Positions 42,174-48,740 of a stretch of DNA of 48,740 bases are shown piece after piece. Below the pieces are notes generated by a model, which did no database searches, had not been told where the DNA came from, and saw nothing but the letters and a program-made list of their open reading frames with translations. Source of the DNA: Trinickia diaoshuihuensis (GTDB taxonomy: Bacteria > Pseudomonadota > Gammaproteobacteria > Burkholderiales > Burkholderiaceae). Position 1 is the first letter of the stretch. Each line of letters opens with the position of its first letter. The stretch spans positions 1 to 48,740 of the forward strand of contig NZ_QUBS01000070.1 of assembly GCF_003390925.1 (NCBI RefSeq), written 5' to 3'. The position numbers and the translations under genes were made by a program.

Positions 42174-42200
42174 TTTAGAGTAACGCCCCAGGCCGGTCAA
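42172..42200 (-). promoter_or_regulatory. dcw cluster promoter (Pmra)
   Basis: On the minus strand TTGACC (complement of 42195-42200, 5 of 6) and TAAAGT (complement of 42172-42177, 4 of 6) are 17 bases apart, about 95 bases before the mraZ ATG. The DNA directly behind the -35 is A/T-rich and could act as an UP element. This is probably the main promoter for mraZ through ftsZ. Confidence 0.8.
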
Positions 42201-42451
42201 GGGAGAAAGCCGTTTTTTCGACGAATTTTGTTTGTAAGAACAAGGACTTACGTGAGTCCCTTCATGCAAGGTAAGAAACCGAAAAACGTTATAAAAGAAT
42301 GAACTACTGCATTTTGTGAATGTGATACGTGAAAAGCTCGCGGCGGGCACCGGCGCGGCAAGCGCTCGGCGCGATCAAGGGCGGGATGAGAAAGCCAAGC
42401 GAATGGAGATAAGTCGACGGGCGGCGCGAGCGCGCCGCTCCCACTGCAAAA
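42201..42451. other. AT-rich spacer between coq7 and the dcw promoter
   Basis: No gene is visible. About 42200-42320 is strikingly AT-rich for this window, with TTTTTT, TTTTGTTTG and TTATAAAAG runs. It holds an imperfect inverted repeat, AAGGACT/AGTCCCTT around TACGTG at 42242-42261. On the minus strand this hairpin is followed by TTGTTCTT and might be a weak terminator for coq7. A 7-base GCGGCGC/GCGCCGC hairpin lies at 42421-42438, just after the coq7 stop. Confidence 0.5.
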
Positions 42452-43090
42452 TCAAATGTAGTAAGCCGTTTGCGTCATGACCTTCGAGGCCGCGCGCATC
42501 AATGCCTTCACGGGCACCGGCAATTGCACGCCGCCGGCATCCGTGGCCGATTGGCCGTGTGCCCGCTCGTCGTCGCGCATTTGCGAGACGATCGCGCGCG
42601 AATGGCGGTCCGCTTCGGGCAGTGTGCTCAGATGTCCTTCGAGATGCCGTTCGACTTGACGCTCGGTTTCGGCCATGAAACCAAGACTCGCCCTGTCGCC
42701 AAGGCACCCGGCCGCGAAACCGATCGCAAGCGCGCCGCTGTACCACAGGGGATTGAGCAGGCTCGGTCGCGAATCCAGGTCGCGCAGCCGGGACGCCGTC
42801 CACGCGAGATGATCCTCCTCCTCACGTGCCGCGTGCTCGAACGCCTCTTTGAGCGAGGGGGTACGCGTAGCCAGCTTTTGCGCTTGATAGAGCGCCTGCG
42901 CGCAAATCTCTCCGACGTGATTCACGCGCATGAGTCCCGCGGCATGCGCACGTTCGGCAAGCGTCATATCAGGTGCCGGGGGAGCCGCCGGTTCGGATTC
43001 GGGCTGCGGCACCGGCCGGCTCATTCTGCTCACGCCGGCGATCGAACGCAGCCCGCGGTCGAACTCGGTAATCAACTCGTCCAACGTCAT
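42452..43090 (-). CDS. coq7: 3-demethoxyubiquinol 3-hydroxylase Coq7
   Basis: Coq7 is a di-iron membrane-associated hydroxylase that performs a late ring hydroxylation in ubiquinone synthesis. The 212-residue product carries the carboxylate-bridged di-iron ligands in [23 protein letters not shown], a middle Glu ([14 protein letters not shown]) and DDERAHGQ. The start [20 protein letters not shown] is chosen because AAGGAG lies 7-8 bases before the ATG. A Pro/Ala-rich stretch at about 28-41 precedes the catalytic domain. It is read in the same direction as the dcw cluster but is separated by 377 bases. Confidence 0.94.
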   Translation of the reverse strand: MTLDELITEFDRGLRSIAGVSRMSRPVPQPESEPAAPPAPDMTLAERAHAAGLMRVNHVGEICAQALYQAQKLATRTPSLKEAFEHAAREEEDHLAWTASRLRDLDSRPSLLNPLWYSGALAIGFAAGCLGDRASLGFMAETERQVERHLEGHLSTLPEADRHSRAIVSQMRDDERAHGQSATDAGGVQLPVPVKALMRAASKVMTQTAYYI

Positions 43091-43280
43091 TGCACTTTCT
43101 CCTTGCGGTGCGGCGACCTGGCAGCCACGAAAGGCAGGCCGTGCGGCACGTCCCCACGGCTGCCCGCTGCCCAAGATGTGGCGCGCGCTTAGTTCAGAGC
43201 AAAACCGCGGTTAATCGTGCATTTTAGACGATGTTGTGCAATGCATATAGCATCGGCGCTTTTTTGCCGCGCCGCGGCAC
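43091..43280. other. Spacer upstream of coq7
   Basis: The spacer holds no gene. A perfect palindrome AACCGCGGTT lies at 43203-43212. On the minus strand possible -10 boxes are TAAAAT (near 43214-43219) and TGCTATATG (near 43246), neither with a clear -35. The coq7 promoter probably lies here but cannot be fixed. Confidence 0.35.
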
Positions 43281-44993
43281 TTATGCGCTGCGCTCCGGGA
43301 CAACCGCGGCGGCGGGCCGAGCGGCAGGTGCGTCGCGCAGTTCGCGGCGCAGGATTTTTCCGACGTTCGTCTTCGGCAGCTCGGTACGGAACTCGACGAT
43401 CTTCGGCCGCTTATAGCCTGTCAGTTGCTCCTTGCAGAACGCGACGACATCCGCCTGCGTGAGCGCGGGGTCTCGTTTGACGATGACGAGTTTCACCGCC
43501 TCGCCCGAGTGCTCGTCGGGCACGCCCACCGCCGCCACCTCCAGCACGCCCGGATGTTTGGCCACGACGTCTTCGATCTCGTTCGGATAGACATTGAATC
43601 CCGAGACGAGAATCATGTCCTTCTTGCGGTCAATGATCTTGAAGTAGCCGCGTTCGTCCATGATGCCGATGTCGCCGGTCTTGAAGAAACCGTCGGCCGT
43701 CATGACCTTGGCCGTCTCGTCCGGACGGTTCCAGTAGCCCACCATCACCTGAGGGCCGCGAATGCAAATTTCGCCAGGCTGACCGATCGGCAATTCGTTA
43801 CCGTCGTCGTCGCGAATGGACAGTTCGGTGGATGGGATCGGCAGGCCGATCGTACCGCTGAACTGCGTTGCGGTAACAGGATTGCAGCACGCGCTCGGCG
43901 ACGTTTCCGACAAGCCGTACCCTTCGATGACGGGCACATGCGTGCGCTCGTACCACCGCTTGGCGACCGCTTCTTGTAATGCCATCCCTCCGGCATTGGC
44001 CACGAGCAGCTTCGAAAAATCGAGCTTGCCGAAATCGGGATGGTTCAGCATCGCGTTATAGAGCGTATTGACGGCCGGGAACGTGTTGATGCGATAGCCT
44101 TGCAACTGCTTGATCATGCCGCCGATGTCGCGCGGGTTGGGGATCAGAACGCCAAGGCCGCCCGTTCGGATGGTCAGCAATGCGCAGACCGTCAACGCGT
44201 AAATGTGATAGAGCGGCAACGCAATCACGTTGACGATTTGGTCGACGTCCGGGTGCAGCGCGTGAGCCGGCTCATGCCACGCCGCCGATTGCAGGACGTT
44301 CGCGACGATGTTGCCATGCGTAAGCGTCGCGCCCTTGGCGACGCCCGTCGTGCCGCCCGTGTACTGTAGGAACGCGATGTCGTCTCGCGTCAAAGCCGCG
44401 GCGGCGAACGGCAAGCGGCCGCCTTCGGCCACGACATCGTTGAATTTGACGTGGCCCGGGAGATCCCAAGCCGGCACCATCTTCTTGACACGCCGCACGA
44501 CGAAATTAACGATGAAGCCCTTGGCGCCCATCAAATCGCCCATCGACGCCACGATCACATGTTTGATCGCGGTGCTGCGCACCACCGCTTGGAGCGTCAC
44601 CGCGAAATTCTCCAGCAGGACGATCGCCTCGGCGCCGCTGTCTTTGAGCTGGTGCTCGAGTTCGCGCGGCGTGTAGAGCGGATTGACGTTCACGACGACG
44701 TAACCCGCACGCAACACCGCGGCGAGCACGACGGGGTATTGCAGCACGTTGGGCATCATGATCGCGATGCGCGCCCCGCGAGCAAGCCCCTTCGACTGAA
44801 ACCAGGCGGACACCTTGCGCGAGAGCGTATCGAGTTCGCCGTAAGTCATCGTTTTGCCCATGCAGGCAAACGCCGGCGAAGTCCGATATTGCTCGAAGCT
44901 CTCTTGCAGCAGTTCGCCGACCGACGCGTAAGCGGACGGGTCGATTTCGGCGGGGACGCCGGGCGGGTATGACTTCAACCAAACTTTTTCCAT
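43281..44993 (-). CDS. fadD: Long-chain fatty acid-CoA ligase
   Basis: This AMP-forming acyl-CoA synthetase activates fatty acids to acyl-CoA through an acyl-adenylate at the membrane surface. The 570-residue product has the P-loop-like YTGGTTGVAKG at 211-221, GYGLSETSP, the hinge region TGDIGIMDERGYFKIIDRKK, and the catalytic Lys region LPKTNVGKILRREL near the C-terminus. Length and the N-terminus MEKVWLKSYPPGVPAEI match FadD of beta- and gammaproteobacteria. Burkholderia genomes carry several such paralogues, so chain-length preference is open. It has its own promoter and GGGAG before the ATG. Confidence 0.88.
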   Translation of the reverse strand: MEKVWLKSYPPGVPAEIDPSAYASVGELLQESFEQYRTSPAFACMGKTMTYGELDTLSRKVSAWFQSKGLARGARIAIMMPNVLQYPVVLAAVLRAGYVVVNVNPLYTPRELEHQLKDSGAEAIVLLENFAVTLQAVVRSTAIKHVIVASMGDLMGAKGFIVNFVVRRVKKMVPAWDLPGHVKFNDVVAEGGRLPFAAAALTRDDIAFLQYTGGTTGVAKGATLTHGNIVANVLQSAAWHEPAHALHPDVDQIVNVIALPLYHIYALTVCALLTIRTGGLGVLIPNPRDIGGMIKQLQGYRINTFPAVNTLYNAMLNHPDFGKLDFSKLLVANAGGMALQEAVAKRWYERTHVPVIEGYGLSETSPSACCNPVTATQFSGTIGLPIPSTELSIRDDDGNELPIGQPGEICIRGPQVMVGYWNRPDETAKVMTADGFFKTGDIGIMDERGYFKIIDRKKDMILVSGFNVYPNEIEDVVAKHPGVLEVAAVGVPDEHSGEAVKLVIVKRDPALTQADVVAFCKEQLTGYKRPKIVEFRTELPKTNVGKILRRELRDAPAARPAAAVVPERSA

Positions 44994-45036
44994 GCGGCGT
45001 CTCCCTTACTTTTCGAATGGTCGTGCTAAAAAATGC

Positions 45037-45065
45037 ATCCTAGCCGGTCGCTCCGGTAGAAACAA
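45037..45065 (-). promoter_or_regulatory. Promoter for fadD
   Basis: On the minus strand TTGTTT (complement of 45060-45065) and TAGGAT (complement of 45037-45042) are 17 bases apart. The leader of about 37 bases includes an AT-rich start and GGGAG just before the fadD ATG. Confidence 0.55.
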
Positions 45066-45114
45066 CCGGATTAGATATCGAATTCGAACTGCAAGAAAAC
45101 CGCTTGCACAACAC

Positions 45115-47199
45115 TCAGACATCGAAACGCTCGACTTCGACGAGGCAATCGTAAAAGGTGGCCGAGTCGCCGAGGTCGGTCAGTGCTTGGCTCGTTACCT
45201 GGTTTGCATTGCACCCGTCCGGGGCAAGCTTCTTCCACCAAATCGATAGGCCGACCACCACCCCTTCCCGAGCACGATCCGTCACGCGAGCGCGCGCCGC
45301 GAACGCGCCGCGATCGTTGCGAATGCGGACCATGTCGCCGTCGCCGATCCCGCGGGATGCCGCGTCGATAGGATGAATGTCGAGATGCGGCTCCTTTTCG
45401 ACCTGACGCAGGCTATCCACGTTGACGAAGGAGCTATTGAGAAAATTGCGGGCGGGCGGCGAAATCATCGCGAGCGGGTAACGCGCCGCAAGCTCCGGTG
45501 AACCGTCGCGTGATTCATATGGCGGCAGATAGTCGGGTAGCGGATCCTTGCCCTGGGCGGCCAACAACGAACTCGCGAATTCGCACTTTCCCGACGGCGT
45601 GCGAAAACGGCCTTCCGCGAACGGCGCGTCGGGCAATTTCAGCTTGACCCACCCTGCTTCGCTCAGCTTGTCCCAATCGAGGCCTTCGAGCGTCGGATCG
45701 TCCCAGCGAAATGCGCTGCGCCCGACGGTCTCGTCGCTTTCGAACAGCGCCGGCTCGTCGAGGCCCATATGGCGTGCGAGCCCGCGGAAAATTTCCGTAT
45801 TCGGTCGCGCTTGGCCAACCGGCTCGATCGCCGGTTCGTTGACCATGAGGTACGTATGGCCGTATGCGCGATGGACGTCGAAATGCTCGAGCTGAGTCGT
45901 GGCGGGCAGCACCAGATCCGCATAGTCGGCGGTGTCCGTCTGAAAATGCTCGAGTACGATCGTAAAGAGATCTTCGCGCGCAAAGCCGGCGGCAACGCGC
46001 GCCGAATCAGGCGCCACGGCCACGGGATTCGAGTTGTAGACGACCAGCGCTTCGATCTTGGGGCCGAACGAGTCGTCGCCTCGATGGAGCAATGCGTCGC
46101 CGATCGCATTCATATTAATGACGCGCGGCAGCTTCTCGGGCCAGCCGGGCATGAGATCGGGGCGCTGCAACGCCGCGGTATCGAACGGCACCCATCCCGA
46201 CGTCGACAGCAGCAAGCCGCCCGCGCGATCGCGCCACGCTCCGGTCAGCGACGGCAGACACGCAATCGCACGCGTGGCGTTGCCTCCGCCGCGAACGCGT
46301 TGCATGCCGTAATTCAGACGAATCGCCGATTTGCGCGTTTTGCCGTAGAGCCGCGCGAGCTCGACGAGTTCGTGTTCCTCGATACCGCAAATTTGCGCAA
46401 CGCGCGCCGGCGGATAGGCGGATGCACGCTCCTTGAGCGCCTCGAACCCGACCGTATGATCCGCGACATAGCGGTGATCGATCAGGTCCTCGGCGATCAG
46501 CACGTGCACCATCCCGAGGGCGAATGCGCCGTCCGTGCCCGGGCGCAAGGCGATATGCTGATGGCACTTTTCCGCTGTCAGCGAGCGATACGGATCGATT
46601 GCGACGAGGCGGGCGCCGCGCCGCTTGGCCTCTTGCGCGCGGGTCCAGAAATGCAGACTCGATGCGATCGGATTGGAGCCCCAGATCAAAATGAGCTCGC
46701 TTTCCTCGAAAAATTCGAGATGCATGCCCACCGCTGCGCCGTACGTGTATTTGAGTCCCGCCATACCGGCTGCCGAGCAGATCGCGCGATCGAGCCGCGA
46801 CGCGCCGAGCTTGTGAAAGAACCGCTGAGCGATGCTTTCGCCTTGAACGAGACCCATGGTGCCCGCATAGCTATACGGGAGGAGGGCCTGCGGTTCTCGG
46901 CGTACGATTTCCGATAAGCGACCAGCGGCTAATGTAAGCGCCTCGTCCCAACTGATCGGCTCGAAGCGCCCTTCGCCTTTGCGGCCGACGCGCTTTAGCG
47001 GCGTGGTCAAGCGCTGCGCGTGATGCGTGCGCTCGGCATAGCGGCTGACTTTGGTACAGAGTACGCCCTGGGTCGGCGGGTGGTTCGGCTCGCCGGTGAC
47101 CTTGATGGCCTTGCCGTCGACGACGGTGACCCGCATGACGCACGTGTCGGGGCAATCGTGAGGGCAAACGGCGCGGGCAAATTCGGTGGGCGCATTCAT
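45115..47199 (-). CDS. Stand-alone molybdopterin oxidoreductase with 4Fe-4S site
   Basis: The 694-residue product belongs to the DMSO reductase superfamily. A 4Fe-4S site is formed by C12, C16, C20 (CPHDCPDTC) and C48 (GVLCTK). The molybdopterin core includes LIWGSNPIASSLHFW and VVYNSNPVAVAPD. C141 in RAICSAAGMAG is the likely Mo ligand. The C-terminal dinucleotide-binding domain (about 580-690, HPIDAASRGIGDGDMVRI) is complete. There is no twin-arginine signal, so it should be cytoplasmic. No iron-sulfur, membrane or flavin partner gene is adjacent. The substrate is unknown; a formate dehydrogenase-like, nitrate reductase-like or thiol/ring-acting enzyme cannot be separated by sequence here. 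Confidence 0.85.
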   Translation of the reverse strand: MNAPTEFARAVCPHDCPDTCVMRVTVVDGKAIKVTGEPNHPPTQGVLCTKVSRYAERTHHAQRLTTPLKRVGRKGEGRFEPISWDEALTLAAGRLSEIVRREPQALLPYSYAGTMGLVQGESIAQRFFHKLGASRLDRAICSAAGMAGLKYTYGAAVGMHLEFFEESELILIWGSNPIASSLHFWTRAQEAKRRGARLVAIDPYRSLTAEKCHQHIALRPGTDGAFALGMVHVLIAEDLIDHRYVADHTVGFEALKERASAYPPARVAQICGIEEHELVELARLYGKTRKSAIRLNYGMQRVRGGGNATRAIACLPSLTGAWRDRAGGLLLSTSGWVPFDTAALQRPDLMPGWPEKLPRVINMNAIGDALLHRGDDSFGPKIEALVVYNSNPVAVAPDSARVAAGFAREDLFTIVLEHFQTDTADYADLVLPATTQLEHFDVHRAYGHTYLMVNEPAIEPVGQARPNTEIFRGLARHMGLDEPALFESDETVGRSAFRWDDPTLEGLDWDKLSEAGWVKLKLPDAPFAEGRFRTPSGKCEFASSLLAAQGKDPLPDYLPPYESRDGSPELAARYPLAMISPPARNFLNSSFVNVDSLRQVEKEPHLDIHPIDAASRGIGDGDMVRIRNDRGAFAARARVTDRAREGVVVGLSIWWKKLAPDGCNANQVTSQALTDLGDSATFYDCLVEVERFDV

Positions 47200-47365
47200 G
47201 GCTGCGTTCGGTAAGAGGGGTGGCGTTGCGGTAGGCCGGTGATTTTAGTACGTTCGCGTGCCCGAGCCCGCACCAAATTGTCGGGACGCCGTTGAGCGTA
47301 GAATGATTCGTTCGATACCGATACTTATTCTAGTTGTAGAACCCCATTCCACGGTCGAACGCATC

Positions 47366-48568
47366 ATGAAACTCATTCCTGAAGTCTTGGCCGCGCGCGA
47401 CGAGATCCAGTCGCTCCGACGAAGTATCCATGCCCATCCTGAATTGCGGTACGAAGAAACACGCACCGCCGAGCTTGTGGCTCAGTCACTCGAAAAATGG
47501 GGCCTGCGCGTACAGCGCGGATTGGGCAAAACCGGTGTGGTCGGCGTGCTCCAGCGAGGGAGCGGCACGCGAGCGATCGGGCTGAGGGCGGATATGGACG
47601 CCCTGCCGATCCAGGAAATCAACACGTTCGAGCATCGCTCGCAGGCCCCCGGGAAAATGCATGCTTGCGGGCACGACGGACACACCGCGATGTTGTTGGG
47701 CGCCGCACGGCACCTGGCTTTGCATGGCCGGTTCGACGGCACGATCGTCTTCATCTTTCAGCCGGCGGAGGAAGGCGGGGCGGGCGCGCGCGCTATGATC
47801 GAGGACGGTTTGTTCGAGCAATTCCCAGTGGACGCGGTCTTCGGCATTCACAATTGGCCCGGAATGCCGGCGGGCACCTTCGGTGTGACCGAGGGGCCGA
47901 TCATGGCGTCGAGCAACGAGTTCAGGATCGACGTGAAAGGCGTCGGAGCGCACGCGGCCATGCCGCACAACGGCCGCGATCCCGTATTCGCGGCGATTCA
48001 AATCGGCAACGCACTGCAGAGCATCATTACGCGCAATAAGAAACCGATCGATACGGCCGTGCTCTCGATTACGCAGATCCACGCCGGCGATGCGGTCAAT
48101 GTCATCCCTAGCGACGCGTGGCTCGCCGGGACCGTGCGTACGTTTACGACGGAGACGTTGGATTTGATCGAGTCGAAGATGTCGAAGATCGTCGAAGCGA
48201 CGGCATCGGCGTTCGATTGCTCGGCAACAGTCGCGTTCAACCGCAATTACCCGCCGACGATCAACAGCGGCGACGAGACGCGTTTCGCCGCGGAGGTCAT
48301 GCGGGAAATCGTGGGTGAGCAAAATGTCGACGCGCATACGGAGCCGACCATGGGTGCGGAAGACTTCGCATTCATGCTGCAGGCCAAGCCCGGATGTTAC
48401 GCGTTCCTCGGCAACGGGGACGGCGGCCATCGCGATGCGGGCCACGGCGCGGGGCCATGCATGCTCCATAACGCAAGCTATGACTTCAACGATGAACTGC
48501 TGCCGGTCGGTACGACGTACTGGGTGAGACTCGCGGAGCGGTATCTCGCGGAAGGGATCAAGAAGTAA
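47366..48568 (+). CDS. M20-family metal-dependent amidohydrolase (HipO-like)
   Basis: The 400-residue product is a dizinc peptidase-fold hydrolase like hippurate hydrolase or N-acyl amino acid amidohydrolase. Metal and catalytic residues are visible: C101 and H103 in HACGHDGH, E135-E136 in PAEEGG, H162 in GIHNWPG, and the late Glu in TMGAEDFAF. The dimerisation domain (about 185-300) is intact. I chose ATG 47366 (MKLIPEVLAARDEIQ); a longer frame to 47258 covers the likely promoter region. It is divergent from the molybdopterin gene and converges on the rRNA operon. The substrate is not assigned. Confidence 0.88.
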   Translation: MKLIPEVLAARDEIQSLRRSIHAHPELRYEETRTAELVAQSLEKWGLRVQRGLGKTGVVGVLQRGSGTRAIGLRADMDALPIQEINTFEHRSQAPGKMHACGHDGHTAMLLGAARHLALHGRFDGTIVFIFQPAEEGGAGARAMIEDGLFEQFPVDAVFGIHNWPGMPAGTFGVTEGPIMASSNEFRIDVKGVGAHAAMPHNGRDPVFAAIQIGNALQSIITRNKKPIDTAVLSITQIHAGDAVNVIPSDAWLAGTVRTFTTETLDLIESKMSKIVEATASAFDCSATVAFNRNYPPTINSGDETRFAAEVMREIVGEQNVDAHTEPTMGAEDFAFMLQAKPGCYAFLGNGDGGHRDAGHGAGPCMLHNASYDFNDELLPVGTTYWVRLAERYLAEGIKK

Positions 48569-48655
48569 TGAAAGGATGCGCTCGCTAGCCGGAGGCTAGT
48601 GGGCGCAAAGGGCGACGGGGGCTTGGCAGGCGATGTGGTTTGCCGCGCGAGTAAA

Positions 48656-48693
48656 AGCAAAAACCCCCGAGAGCGCGGTGGCTGACGGGGGTT
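48656..48693 (-). terminator. Terminator of the rRNA operon
   Basis: AACCCCCG (48662-48669) and CGGGGGTT (48686-48693) form an 8-base stem. On the minus strand it follows the 5S rRNA 3' end by about 13 bases and ends in TTTTTGCTTTTA, a good Rho-independent terminator. Confidence 0.88.
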
Positions 48694-48705
48694 CTTAGCA
48701 TGAGG

Positions 48706-48740
48706 AGCCTGACGATTACCTACTTTCACACGGGCAATCC
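48706..48740 (-). rRNA. rrf: 5S ribosomal RNA, 3' end only
   Basis: The complement of the last 35 bases contains GGATTGCCCGTGTGAAAGTA and GGTAATCGTCAGGCT, the conserved 3' end of betaproteobacterial 5S rRNA (helix IV/V and the 3' strand of helix I). The gene runs off the right edge, so the rest of the rRNA operon lies outside the window. The exact 3' end is accurate to within a few bases. Confidence 0.88.

Noticed and set aside
42135-42350. A 71-codon minus-strand frame over the mraZ promoter region
   Set aside because: It overlaps the promoter and MraZ repeats, has no ribosome binding site, and its Ser/Phe-rich product reflects the AT-rich DNA.

Overview
This window is a stretch of a high-GC betaproteobacterial chromosome. 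Its gene order and protein sequences match the primary chromosome of Burkholderia sensu lato (family Burkholderiaceae, for example Burkholderia, Paraburkholderia or Trinickia). The genus call is from memory of those genomes and protein sequences, not from a search. Nearly all DNA is housekeeping and densely packed. I saw no insertion sequence, prophage, CRISPR array, toxin-antitoxin pair or defence island.

Layout. Positions 1-9000 hold the 5' end of a cytochrome c assembly gene, ffh, a hypoxanthine phosphoribosyltransferase, proS, rppH, a CNP1-like lipoprotein, proB, obgE and the ribosomal pair rplU-rpmA. Positions 9000-16800 read rightward: ispB, tRNA-Pro(CGG), a CNNM/CorC-type transporter, the type IV pilus block pilB-pilC-pilD joined to coaE by 1-4 base overlaps or gaps, then zapD-yacG. 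Positions 16800-22300 read leftward: secA-argJ-DUF815 ATPase-mutT. A rightward dciA gene faces lpxC.

Positions 23000-42200 are the complete dcw (division and cell wall) cluster, read leftward: mraZ-rsmH-ftsL-ftsI-murE-murF-mraY-murD-ftsW-murG-murC-ddlB-ftsQ-ftsA-ftsZ, followed by a strong terminator and then lpxC with its own promoter. Most junctions are ATGA-type overlaps of 4 bases, which suggests translational coupling of peptidoglycan precursor synthesis (Mur, MraY, Ddl) with the divisome (Fts). Upstream of mraZ lie a good sigma70 promoter and four 10-base-spaced GTG repeats, which look like the MraZ operator.

Positions 42450-48740 are the least uniform part: coq7, a long-chain acyl-CoA ligase, a stand-alone cytosolic molybdopterin oxidoreductase, an M20 amidohydrolase, and the terminator and 3' end of a 5S rRNA gene, which shows that an rRNA operon enters from the right.

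I did not find a convincing previously undescribed system. The most interesting observations are a codon-usage island inside rsmH, a probably leaderless dciA mRNA facing an extended -10 secA promoter, the MraZ operator with an AT-rich block behind it, the long empty ftsZ-lpxC spacer, and the orphan molybdopterin enzyme.
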